From assembly GCF_026712185.1 (NCBI RefSeq), contig NZ_JAPPUX010000001.1:620001-684000 (forward strand): 64,000 bases of DNA. The letters are read 5' to 3'. The notes beneath the pieces were generated by a model. The model was given only the letters and a program-made list of their open reading frames with translations. It searched no databases and was not told the DNA's origin. The position numbers were made by a program, and so were the translations under genes. Source of the stretch: Nocardioides pini. Its GTDB lineage: Bacteria; Actinomycetota; Actinomycetes; Propionibacteriales; Nocardioidaceae. This document shows positions 9,404-17,459 of this stretch, piece after piece (the first letter of the stretch is position 1; each line of letters starts with the position of its first letter).

Positions 9404-10444
9404 TCAGGACACCCATTCCTTCAGCTGGGCGACGGTCGCCGCGGGGTCCTCGGAGACGGGGTGGATGTTGAGGTCGGTGACACCGGCCTCGCGGAATGCC
9501 TCGATCCGCTCCTTGACGTACGACGCCGGGCCGACCAGGTTGGCCGCCTCCAGCCACTCGGTGGGCACGAGCGCGGCGGCGTCCCGCTTCCTGCCGGAGA
9601 GGTAGAGCTCCTGGATCTCCTCGGCCTCCTTCTCGTAGCCGTAGGCGCGGGCGACGTCGTTGTAGAAGTTCTTGCCCTTGGCCCCCATGCCGCCGACGTA
9701 CAGCGCGAACATCGGGCGCGCGAAGTCGAGCAGGGACGTGGTGTCGGGGCCCTCGCCGATGGCGACCATCCCGCCGGCCATGACCTGCAGCGGGCCGAGG
9801 CCCTCCTGCCGCTTCGCGTTGCCGGCCGCGAGGGCGTCGCCCCAGACGAGGTGGGCCTTCTCCGGGTGGAAGAGGTGCGGGATCCAGCCGTCGGCGATCT
9901 CGGCGGTCTGCTCGACGTTCTTCGGACCGAGCGCGGCGATCCAGATCGGGATGGTGTCGCGCTCGGGCCGGGTCAGCAGCTTCAGCGGCTTGCCGAGACC
10001 GGTGACGGCGCCGTCGTCCTTGGTCAGCGGGAGGTGGAACTCCCCGTCGGCCGACAGCGCCTCGCGCTTGAGCCCGCGGCGGATGATGTCGACGACCTCG
10101 GCGGTGCGCGCCATCGGCTTGCGGTAGGGCACGCCGTGGAAGCCCTCGACCACCTGCGGCCCGCTCACCCCGAGGCCGAGGATCGCGCGGCCCTGGCTGA
10201 CGTTGTCGAGACCGGCCGCGGTCTGGAGCAGTGCGCCCGGGGTGCGGGAGTAGATGTTGAGGATGCCGGAGCCGATCTGCACGGTCTCCGTCTTGGCGGC
10301 CAGGTAGCCCATCAGCGTGGGCGCGTCGAAGCCGTAGGCCTCCGCGACCCACACGCTGTCGAGGCCGGCCCGCTCCAGCGCGACCACCTCGTCGGCCGCC
10401 TTGCGGAGGCTGCCGTCGTACATGAGCAGGGTGGCGAGACGCAT
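9404..10444 (-). CDS. LLM-class F420-dependent oxidoreductase
   Basis: 346 residues. The protein is a luciferase-like TIM barrel: GLDSVWVAEAYGFDAPTLMGYLA, a strand with VQIGSGI, RTPGALLQTAAGLDNVSQGR(AILGLGVSG), and the C-terminal VGPASYVKERIEAFREAGVTDLNIH. These patterns fit the F420-dependent actinobacterial branch rather than FMN-dependent luciferases. The cofactor is inferred from the family. Its promoter contains a perfect 19-bp palindrome lying within the -35/-10 spacing, so a dimeric repressor probably controls it. Confidence 0.82.
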   Translation of the reverse strand: MRLATLLMYDGSLRKAADEVVALERAGLDSVWVAEAYGFDAPTLMGYLAAKTETVQIGSGILNIYSRTPGALLQTAAGLDNVSQGRAILGLGVSGPQVVEGFHGVPYRKPMARTAEVVDIIRRGLKREALSADGEFHLPLTKDDGAVTGLGKPLKLLTRPERDTIPIWIAALGPKNVEQTAEIADGWIPHLFHPEKAHLVWGDALAAGNAKRQEGLGPLQVMAGGMVAIGEGPDTTSLLDFARPMFALYVGGMGAKGKNFYNDVARAYGYEKEAEEIQELYLSGRKRDAAALVPTEWLEAANLVGPASYVKERIEAFREAGVTDLNIHPVSEDPAATVAQLKEWVS

Positions 10445-10450
10445 GCGGCA

Positions 10451-10479
10451 ATCGTGACAGTGTCACTGTCACGGTGCAA
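10451..10479 (-). promoter_or_regulatory. Promoter of the LLM gene with embedded palindromic operator
   Basis: On the minus strand, TTGCAC (10474-10479) and CACGAT (10451-10456) are separated by 17 nt, and the start codon follows 6 nt later. The palindrome GTGACAGTG-T-CACTGTCAC occupies 10454-10472, so it fills the spacer and touches the -10. Its two 9-bp arms are perfect. This is the layout of a TetR- or GntR-type repression site; no such regulator lies next to the gene in the window. Confidence 0.6.
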
Positions 10480-10484
10480 GTGTG

Positions 10485-13400
10485 TCAGTCCTGCGGACAG
10501 ACGGATTCGTACGGTTGTGCGGGCAGGACCTCCGCCCACTCCTCCCTCGTCAGGTCGCGCCCGGCCATCTGGCACGCGAAGGCGAGGGCCCGGTCGAGGT
10601 CGGTGTCCCAGCGGTAGACCCGTCCGTCGTACGACGCGATCGTCACGTCGTGGGTGTCGCCGACGAACTGCACCCCAGCCGGGACTGCCTTGCCGCGACG
10701 GGGTGGGTGGACGGTGCCCAGCAGGTCCAGGGTCGAGGCGTCCCAGAGACTGACCCCGCCGTCCTCCGCGCCCGAGACCAGCAGCTTGCCGTCCCCGGAG
10801 TAGTCGAGCCACAGCACGTTGGCACCCAGGCCGGCAGACCGCTGCTGCGCGCCGGTCCTGATGTCCAGTGTGATGATCTCGCCGGTGTCCCCCGTCACCG
10901 CAACGGTCGAGCCGTCCGGGGACGCGACGGATGCCTGGGCGAAGAGGTCGACCTTTCCCTCGGACAGCACCTCACCGGTGCCGAGGTCGAGCACCCGCCA
11001 GTGCGTGAAGCCCGCGTCGGCGGACCACGCGTAGACCATCGCCGTGCTGTCGTCCCCGAGAGGGGTGGTGCAGCACATTGCAGAGACATCGAAGGGCTCA
11101 GCCGTCGGAAGCAGCGTCGCGGCGTCGAGCAGGCTCGTCGTGCCGTCGACGTGGCCCGCGAGCAGGCTGCCACCCTCGTCGACGTAGGCCAGTGATTCGA
11201 TGTCGCCGCGGCCGCCCAGGAGGTCCTGCGTGCTCCGGAGGGGTCTTCCCGTGACGGCGTCGACGATCGTCACAGTGCCTGGCTTCGCGCAGCCATTGTC
11301 GTCGCACCAGTACCCGGCGTACTGCCCTCCGTCGGGATGCCATGCGTCGACGACGTTGAACCATTCACCCTCCCACACCGGGAACCGGGCAGGAGGCGTG
11401 GCGTCTCCGGTGACGGTGTCGACGAACCTGACCCACCCCCTGTCCTCACCGTCGACCCAGCTGTAGGCCGCCTGCTGTCCGTCGGGGGAGAGGTCGGCAT
11501 GTGTGAACTTCTCGACATCGACGACCTGGGTGGTCCGCCGGAGGTATGTCGCCCGCCCGGACAGGTCCCAGGTGCGCAGCATCGAGTCGCTGCCACCACC
11601 GCCGTGGACCACGTCGTTGTCGGGGCTGAAGCCGACGCCCCATGGGTCGAACGTGTCCCACCGCGTCCGTGGCCGGCCGGTGGGGATGTTCCACACGATG
11701 AGCTCGCCGTCGTCGGAGGCAGATCCCACGACCTTGCCGTCGGGGGAGAACCGGATGTCTCGCACCAGGGCTTGATGGCCCCGCAGTCGAGCGACGGTCG
11801 AACCGTCGGCGGCGTCCACCAGCAACGCGTCCCTCCCGCTCGCATCGTCCGCGAGTGCGAGGAGGGTTCCGTCTGCGTTGATGTCGAGGGCCAACCACGA
11901 CGTGACGTCCTTGCGCCGCCAGATCCGCTTGCCCGTCGCCACGTCGCGCGCCGTCAGCGGCCATGCCGTGTAGAGGGTCTGGCCGTCCGGGCTGAGCGCC
12001 AGACCTTGGCCGCTTGTCCCAGCCGGCACGCGAACAGGTGGTGTGGAGGGGGAGCGCAGGTCCCAGATCGCCGCGAACGAACGTGCGAGCGGGTCGATCG
12101 ACGACGAATCCAAGATTGTGGCACCCAGGTAGCGCCCGTCCGCACTGAACTGGACATCTGTCCCGATGACCGGCTTGCCGCTGGGCGAGGCGAGCGCCGT
12201 GGCCGTCACCTGCATCGTCTCTGGGTCCAGGAGGCGCACCGGCTCGGTGGACGGCACGGCTGTCAGGGTGACAGCGAGCTGGCTGCTGTCGGGACTGAAC
12301 GCCCCTATGAGCCAGGCCTGTTGGTTCGCGGCCGGCTGACCGGCGTCGTAGCTGCGCAGCAACCGGTTCGTGGCGGCGTCGTAGAGGTGCATGCGGTTCT
12401 GGTCGTCGGAGGAGGCGATCCAGCGTCCGTCGTGACTGACGTCCATGCCCTCCAGGTAGTTGCCGCCGGGCTGCGACGACCGAATGAGCTGCGGCTGCCT
12501 GTCCAGCGCCGTCATGAGGTTGACCCGGGTCTCGGGCGAGTCGTCCAGCCGAACGCCGGCGGCCGCGAGCAGCAACGACAGGCCGATGTCGTCGGTGAGC
12601 TGGGACCGGGCTCCGACCCGTCGAGCGTCGGCCGAGACAGCCGCCTGCTCCGCTCGGGTGGCGTTCTCACTGGCGCGGTCGGACTGGACGGCCGCGACGC
12701 CTCCGGCGGCGAGGGCCAGCGCGAGGAGGACGACAGCTCCGCCGAGCACGATCCTGAGACGCCGGATCAGCCTGGCCTGTGCGCGGGCCCGCTCGGCGGC
12801 GGTCTGTTCCTCGATCTCGGCCTGGACTCGTGAGGCGTCGAGGAAGTCACGCTCGACATCGGTGAGCGCGCTGTCCGTCCGAGACCGCCAGTCCAGCGCG
12901 CGGGTGAGGCGGACCCCGCGGTAGAGCTCGCTGTCCGGGCGGCCGAGAGTGTCCCAGGCGTCCGCTGCGCCGCTGAGGTGGTGGCGGATGCGCTGACCCT
13001 CGATGTCGTCCTCCAACCAGCCGCGCAACCGCGGCCACGCGCGGGCCAGGGCCTCGTGGGTGATCTCGAGGACGCCCGCGTCGCTGGTCACCAGCCGAGC
13101 GTCGACGAGCATCGCGACGAGCTGCTCGTGGGGCTCGTCGGCCGCGATCAACCGGCGCGGGACCTGGGTGCGGACTGCCTCGCCCTCGCCGCCGGGCGAG
13201 ACCAGCCGCAGCAGCAGGTCGCGCAGCAGGTGCCGCTGGTCAGGGGGCGTGCTGGCGTAGAGGTGTTCGGCGGACTGGGCGACGGCGCCATGGATCCCGC
13301 CGCTGGCGTGGTAGCCGTCGACGGTCATCGTGTTGCCCTCGCGGCGTCGCCACGTCTCCTGCAGGGCGTGCGAGAGGAGGGGAAGTGCCCCGGGGTCGTC

Positions 13401-14729
13401 GCGGACCTCGCGCACGAGGAGGTCCACCAGACCGGGCTGGAGGACCAGCCCCGCCATCTGGGCCGGGCCGGTGATGGCCTCACGAAGTGCGTCCTCGTCC
13501 AGCGCCCCGACGAGCTGGAGCGACCGCTCGACCAGGCGGCTGAACTCCGGGTGCTCGGTGACCTGCGTCAGCCGGTCCCCGCGCAGGGTGACGACGACCG
13601 GACGCCTGGCGACTTCCCGGGCCAGCCGGTCGAGGAAGTCCCTGCGCTCGTCGGGGTCGTCACAGAGGGTGAACACCTCCTCGGTCTGGTCGACTGCGAG
13701 GACCGCGCGTTCGTCGGCGTCCTCCGGCAGAGCGGTGAGGGCGTCGATCGGACGCGCGGTGGGCGTGACCAGGACGATCGGGCGTCCCCGTTCGCGGAGC
13801 GCGGCCAGCACCCCCGCGCGCATGATCGAGGACTTCCCCGAGCCCGAGGGGCCGACCAGCGCGGCGAAGGAGCCCGCCGCGAGGAGGTCGAGGCACGCCT
13901 GCACGTCGCGCGAACGGCCGAAGAACCGGTCGGCGTCGTCGACGTCGTACGCCTTGAGGCCCTGCCACGGGCACTCGCCGGTGCCGGTGCGGGGCTTTGG
14001 TGCCATGAGGTTGGGGTCTTGGTTCAGGATCGATCGCTCCAGCGCCACCATCTCCGGCGAGGGGTCGATCCCGAGCTCCCGTGCCAGGACGGCCCGGAGC
14101 TGGCGCAGCGAGCGCAGGGCCTCGCCCTGGGCGCCGGTCTGATATTGCGCGAGGACCAGCAGCTCCCACCGCCGCTCCCGCAGCGGAGCCGCCCGCACGA
14201 GGGCGTGTGCCTCCCCGAGCGCCTCGCGTGCCCGGCCGCTGCGCAGCATCGCGTCGACGTGCATCTCCTGCGCCTCCAGGCGCAGCTCGTCCAGCCGCCC
14301 GGCCTCCGTGCGGGCCGGCGGCCACTCCGGCAGGTCGGCGAAGGCCGGCCCGCGCCACCGGGCGAGGGCCTGTTCGAGCAGGAACGCCACCCGGTCGTTC
14401 TCGCCCACCGCGAGGAGTGCGCGGGCCCGGTGCACGCGCGCCTCGAAGTCGTGGGCGTCGAGGTCATCGGGTGGCACGGCAAGCACGTAGCCGTGTGACG
14501 ACGTCTCGATCGCCTGCGTGCCGAGCACCTTGCGGAGCCGGACGATGCAGGACTGGAGGTTCTTGTGCGCAGAGGCGGGTGGGTGCTCGCCCCAGACGGC
14601 GTCGACCAGCTCGTCCGCCCGCACCGGCTGCCCCAACCGTGTGGCCAGGGCCTGCAGTACGACTCGGTCGTGGGGGCCGAGACGGCCCGGTCCGTCGACG
14701 GTCAGCGGACCAAGGACATTGATCCCCAC
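10485..14729 (-). CDS. AfsR-like regulator: BTAD activator, STAND NTPase, TM segment, WD40 propeller
   Basis: 1414 residues from the GTG at 14729; an upstream GTG/ATG at 14831 is less likely because INVLGPLTVDG is the usual beginning of this family. Residues 1-90 form the OmpR-like winged helix, and about 95-240 the bacterial transcriptional activation domain (ending in RELGIDPSPEM). An nSTAND/AAA NTPase has Walker A GPSGSGKS near residue 291 and a Walker-B-like AVLAVDQTEEV. A single membrane helix lies near 660-680 (IVLGGAVVLLALALAAGGVAA). Residues from about 750 to the end are WD40-like blades, including LRGHQALVRDIRFSPDGKVV. If the membrane helix is real, DNA-binding and propeller parts lie on opposite sides of the membrane. 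It is divergent from a lipoprotein cassette. Confidence 0.88.
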   Translation of the reverse strand: MGINVLGPLTVDGPGRLGPHDRVVLQALATRLGQPVRADELVDAVWGEHPPASAHKNLQSCIVRLRKVLGTQAIETSSHGYVLAVPPDDLDAHDFEARVHRARALLAVGENDRVAFLLEQALARWRGPAFADLPEWPPARTEAGRLDELRLEAQEMHVDAMLRSGRAREALGEAHALVRAAPLRERRWELLVLAQYQTGAQGEALRSLRQLRAVLARELGIDPSPEMVALERSILNQDPNLMAPKPRTGTGECPWQGLKAYDVDDADRFFGRSRDVQACLDLLAAGSFAALVGPSGSGKSSIMRAGVLAALRERGRPIVLVTPTARPIDALTALPEDADERAVLAVDQTEEVFTLCDDPDERRDFLDRLAREVARRPVVVTLRGDRLTQVTEHPEFSRLVERSLQLVGALDEDALREAITGPAQMAGLVLQPGLVDLLVREVRDDPGALPLLSHALQETWRRREGNTMTVDGYHASGGIHGAVAQSAEHLYASTPPDQRHLLRDLLLRLVSPGGEGEAVRTQVPRRLIAADEPHEQLVAMLVDARLVTSDAGVLEITHEALARAWPRLRGWLEDDIEGQRIRHHLSGAADAWDTLGRPDSELYRGVRLTRALDWRSRTDSALTDVERDFLDASRVQAEIEEQTAAERARAQARLIRRLRIVLGGAVVLLALALAAGGVAAVQSDRASENATRAEQAAVSADARRVGARSQLTDDIGLSLLLAAAGVRLDDSPETRVNLMTALDRQPQLIRSSQPGGNYLEGMDVSHDGRWIASSDDQNRMHLYDAATNRLLRSYDAGQPAANQQAWLIGAFSPDSSQLAVTLTAVPSTEPVRLLDPETMQVTATALASPSGKPVIGTDVQFSADGRYLGATILDSSSIDPLARSFAAIWDLRSPSTPPVRVPAGTSGQGLALSPDGQTLYTAWPLTARDVATGKRIWRRKDVTSWLALDINADGTLLALADDASGRDALLVDAADGSTVARLRGHQALVRDIRFSPDGKVVGSASDDGELIVWNIPTGRPRTRWDTFDPWGVGFSPDNDVVHGGGGSDSMLRTWDLSGRATYLRRTTQVVDVEKFTHADLSPDGQQAAYSWVDGEDRGWVRFVDTVTGDATPPARFPVWEGEWFNVVDAWHPDGGQYAGYWCDDNGCAKPGTVTIVDAVTGRPLRSTQDLLGGRGDIESLAYVDEGGSLLAGHVDGTTSLLDAATLLPTAEPFDVSAMCCTTPLGDDSTAMVYAWSADAGFTHWRVLDLGTGEVLSEGKVDLFAQASVASPDGSTVAVTGDTGEIITLDIRTGAQQRSAGLGANVLWLDYSGDGKLLVSGAEDGGVSLWDASTLDLLGTVHPPRRGKAVPAGVQFVGDTHDVTIASYDGRVYRWDTDLDRALAFACQMAGRDLTREEWAEVLPAQPYESVCPQD

Positions 14730-14771
14730 CCCGCCAGAGTGCGCGGACGCGAGGGGTGGGTCAACGGGACG

Positions 14772-14810
14772 TGTACCCGGCCTATACCGCGCGTGAGCTT
14801 GACCTGTACC
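14772..14810 (+). promoter_or_regulatory. 11-bp-phased direct repeats, candidate BTAD-regulator binding site
   Basis: In the 145-nt gap between the AfsR-like gene and the lipoprotein cassette stand TGTACC (14772), TATACC (14783), a weak TGAGCT (14794) and TGTACC (14805), each one 11-bp step apart. TTGACC at 14799-14804 could be a -35 element touching the last repeat. SARP/AfsR proteins are known to bind direct repeats on an 11-bp period near or over the -35 element. I see no convincing -10 downstream. The assignment is inference from spacing and position. Confidence 0.4.
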
Positions 14811-14874
14811 GGCTCGTGGGCCACTGGACACCTCGAGCCGCCCGGCCCGGGAGGGACCAGGTCAGGAGACCACC

Positions 14875-15144
14875 ATGAACCAGATCAAGAACGTCGTCGT
14901 CGCAGTGGCCGCAGCTGCTGCTCTCAGCCTCGTCGCCGGCTGCGGTGACGTGGAACCGCCCGCCCAGGACATCGGCGGTACCAACGACCGCCCGAGCGAC
15001 AGCCCGGCCCCGGAGGGCCCGGTGAGGACCAACCTCCACCGGCTCGACTTCGGGGACGGCGAGGCCGCCCCGCCGTCGGAGTCCGAGCCGGCCCGGGACG
15101 CCAACCTGTCCCGCCTCGACTTCAACGACAACGGCCTCGGCTGA
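14875..15144 (+). CDS. Small lipoprotein with repeated NLxRLDF motif
   Basis: 89 residues. The signal peptide ends in the lipobox LVAGC (Cys 23). Right after the cysteine comes GDVEPPAQDIGG, which is echoed in the lipoprotein at 15498. The rest is disordered and acidic, with NLHRLDFGD in the middle and NLSRLDFND near the C-terminus, an internal duplication. No enzyme domain is visible. It is the first gene of a three-gene run divergent from the AfsR-like regulator, 145 nt from it, with a GGAG-type ribosome site. Confidence 0.7.
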   Translation: MNQIKNVVVAVAAAAALSLVAGCGDVEPPAQDIGGTNDRPSDSPAPEGPVRTNLHRLDFGDGEAAPPSESEPARDANLSRLDFNDNGLG

Positions 15145-15160
15145 CCGCACGGAGAAGGTC

Positions 15161-15490
15161 ATGAGCTCCTACTCGATCGGCGCGGACTCGCCGCGCTGGT
15201 GGTGGCTCCCGGCTGCCACCGGTGTGGCGGGGGTCGCCGCCATCGCCGCGATACTGGTCCTACCGGTCGACGGTGCCTCGTCGCCCGAGAGGGTCATCCC
15301 GCACCATGTGCCCCCGCCGGCGGGTGACCTGCCGTTCACCAGGATCGACCCGGGTGTGGGCCCCCCGTGCTTCCGACGTCTCCCGCGCACCGACCAGTCC
15401 CTCGACCAGCCCAGGTGCGGGCGCCCGACACCTCGGGAGCAGTGGTCCTCGATCGACGACCGGCGCCCGGGCCTCGAGACGGGCCCGTGA
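15161..15490 (+). CDS. Small single-pass membrane protein of the lipoprotein cassette
   Basis: 109 residues, starting 16 nt after the preceding lipoprotein with GGAGAAGG upstream. One membrane segment (LPAATGVAGVAAIAAILVLPV) follows a short cytoplasmic end. The outer part is Pro-rich and contains LPFTRIDPGVGPP, which loosely recalls the RLDF motifs of its neighbour. The last 40 residues are Arg/Pro/Gln-rich and look poorly ordered, so a frameshift near 15365 is possible. I do not recognise a family. Confidence 0.5.
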   Translation: MSSYSIGADSPRWWWLPAATGVAGVAAIAAILVLPVDGASSPERVIPHHVPPPAGDLPFTRIDPGVGPPCFRRLPRTDQSLDQPRCGRPTPREQWSSIDDRRPGLETGP

Positions 15491-15497
15491 GGCCGTC

Positions 15498-15683
15498 ATG
15501 GACGCGAACCGCTCGCGTCGCGCACTCGCCGTGGGCATCCTGCTCGCCGGCACGCTACTCGCGTCAGCCTGCGACAAGGTCGGCCCGCCGACGCAGGACG
15601 TCGGCTTCGAGCACAGCGTCGAGCCCCAGAAGCCCGCCGCTACTGCGGGCAGGTCTCGCGGAACGGCAGGCCGCCGCAGGTGA
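15498..15683 (+). CDS. Very small lipoprotein, paralogue of the one at 14875
   Basis: 61 residues. The lipobox is LLASAC, followed by DKVGPPTQDVGFE. The pattern Cys-x2-V-x-P-P-x-Q-D-I/V-G is shared with the first lipoprotein of the cassette. The mature part is only about 35 residues and ends in a basic tail. It starts 7 nt after the previous stop, so the three genes form one operon. Its partner or ligand is unknown. Confidence 0.6.
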   Translation: MDANRSRRALAVGILLAGTLLASACDKVGPPTQDVGFEHSVEPQKPAATAGRSRGTAGRRR

Positions 15684-15710
15684 GGCCGACGTGAGGTTGC
15701 CGCCGGCTGG

Positions 15711-17459
15711 TCAGCCCTTGCCGTGCCAGGACTCCCACAGCGCGGCGTAGGACCCACCGGCGGCGACGAGGTCGTCGTGCGGCCCGAGCTCGGAGATCAC
15801 GCCGTCCTCGACCACGGCCACCCGGTCGGCGTCGTGGGCGGAGAAGAGGCGGTGGGCGATCGCGATGACCGTGCGTCCCTCCAGCACGGCGGCGAGCGAG
15901 CGCTCGAGGTGCCGGGCGGCGCGCGGGTCGATCAGCGAGGTGGCCTCGTCGAGGACGAGTGTGTGCGGGTCGGCGAGCACGAGCCGCGCCAGGGCGACCT
16001 GCTGGGCCTGGGCGGGGGTGAGCGAGCGGCCGCCCGACCCGACGACCGTGTCCAGGCCGTCGGGCAGCGCGTCGACCCACTCGAGCGCGTCGACGGCCTC
16101 CAGCGCCGCGCGCACGGCGTCGTCGGAGGAGCCGGGACGGGCCAGGACGACGTTGTCGCGCACCGACCCGACGAAGACGTGGTGCTCCTGGGTCACCAGC
16201 GCCACGTGCCCGCGCAGGTCGTCGAGCGGGAGCTCGACCAGGCCGACGTCGCCGACGGTGACCCGGCCGGTGCGTGGTGGGTGGATCCCCGCGATCAGCC
16301 GCCCGAGCGTCGACTTGCCGGCACCGGACGGTCCGACCATCGCGATGCGCTCGCCCACGCCGACGTCGAGGTCGATGCCGTGCAGGACGTCGCGGCCGTC
16401 GATGTAGGAGAACCGCACGTCCTCGGCGTCGAGCTTCTCGCCGTCCGGCACGGCCCCCGACACGGTGCGGTCGTCGGGCACCTGGCCCACGCCGAGCAGG
16501 CGGGCGAGCGACGCCGCGCCCACCTGCAGCTCGTCGAGGATGGAGACGAGCCGGTCGACCGGGTCGATGAGCATCTGCACGTAGAGCGTCGCGGTCGTGA
16601 CCTCCGCGAGCGACACCTGGCCGCGGGTGTAGAGCCAGCCGCCGAACAGCAGCGTGCCGACCACCGGCAGCAGGTAGGCGATCTCCATCGACGGGAAGAA
16701 GACCGTGCGCAGCCGCAGGGTGTAGCGCTCCGCCTCGTAGGAGCCACGGCAGTCGGCGTCGCCGCGCGCGACCCGGTCGGCCCCGAGGCCGAGGGCCTCC
16801 ACGGTGCGGGCGCCCTCGACCGTCTCGGCGAGGGTGGTGGTGATCTGGCTGTACGACGCCGACTCGCGCTCGTAGCCCGGGCGGGCCCGGCTGAGGTACC
16901 ACCGCAGCCCGGCGACCAGCGGCGGGAGCGCGAGCAGGCAGGGGAGGAAGACCCACCAGCCGACCGACAGCGCGGCCGCGAACGTGAGGACCGCGGTGAC
17001 CACGGCGATCGTCCACTCGGGCAGCGCCCACCGCACCGACCAGCCGAGCTGGTCGACGTCCCGGCTCGTTCGGGTCAGCAGGTCGCCCGAGCCCGCCGAC
17101 TCGACCGTCCCGACCGGCAGGGCCAGCGCGTTCTCGACGAAGTCCTCGCGCAGCTCGGCCAGCACCTGCTCGCCGAGCACCTGCGAGAGGTAGCGGGCGT
17201 AGCGGGTGAGCACCGTCTGCAGGAGCAGGAAGCCCCCGAGCAGGAGCGCGACGCGGTCGACGTGCGCGACCGTGGTGCCGTCCTCGACGGCCTGCACGAG
17301 CCCGCCGAGCAGGCGGGGCGCCGCGAGGCCGGCCGTGGCGGCCAGGACGTGGAGGGTGAGCGCGGACCACAGCATCCGCGGGTGGCGCCGGGCGAGGTCG
17401 CGCGCGTAGCGGCGTACGGACGCGGCGTCGGCCACGGGAAGTCGGGTGTCGACGCTCAC
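15711..17459 (-). CDS. ABC exporter half-transporter with intact ATP site motifs
   Basis: 582 residues: six membrane helices in the first 300 residues, then an ATPase domain. Walker A is GPSGAGKST, the Q-loop is ALVTQEHH, Walker B is TLVLDEATS and the H-loop is IAIAHRL, all intact. The signature motif is degenerate (SLTPAQAQQ in place of LSGGQ). Its upstream partner has the opposite pattern, so the pair can build one complete composite ATP site. The GTG/ATG start overlaps the partner's stop by 4 bases. The exported substrate is unknown. Confidence 0.85.
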   Translation of the reverse strand: MSVDTRLPVADAASVRRYARDLARRHPRMLWSALTLHVLAATAGLAAPRLLGGLVQAVEDGTTVAHVDRVALLLGGFLLLQTVLTRYARYLSQVLGEQVLAELREDFVENALALPVGTVESAGSGDLLTRTSRDVDQLGWSVRWALPEWTIAVVTAVLTFAAALSVGWWVFLPCLLALPPLVAGLRWYLSRARPGYERESASYSQITTTLAETVEGARTVEALGLGADRVARGDADCRGSYEAERYTLRLRTVFFPSMEIAYLLPVVGTLLFGGWLYTRGQVSLAEVTTATLYVQMLIDPVDRLVSILDELQVGAASLARLLGVGQVPDDRTVSGAVPDGEKLDAEDVRFSYIDGRDVLHGIDLDVGVGERIAMVGPSGAGKSTLGRLIAGIHPPRTGRVTVGDVGLVELPLDDLRGHVALVTQEHHVFVGSVRDNVVLARPGSSDDAVRAALEAVDALEWVDALPDGLDTVVGSGGRSLTPAQAQQVALARLVLADPHTLVLDEATSLIDPRAARHLERSLAAVLEGRTVIAIAHRLFSAHDADRVAVVEDGVISELGPHDDLVAAGGSYAALWESWHGKG

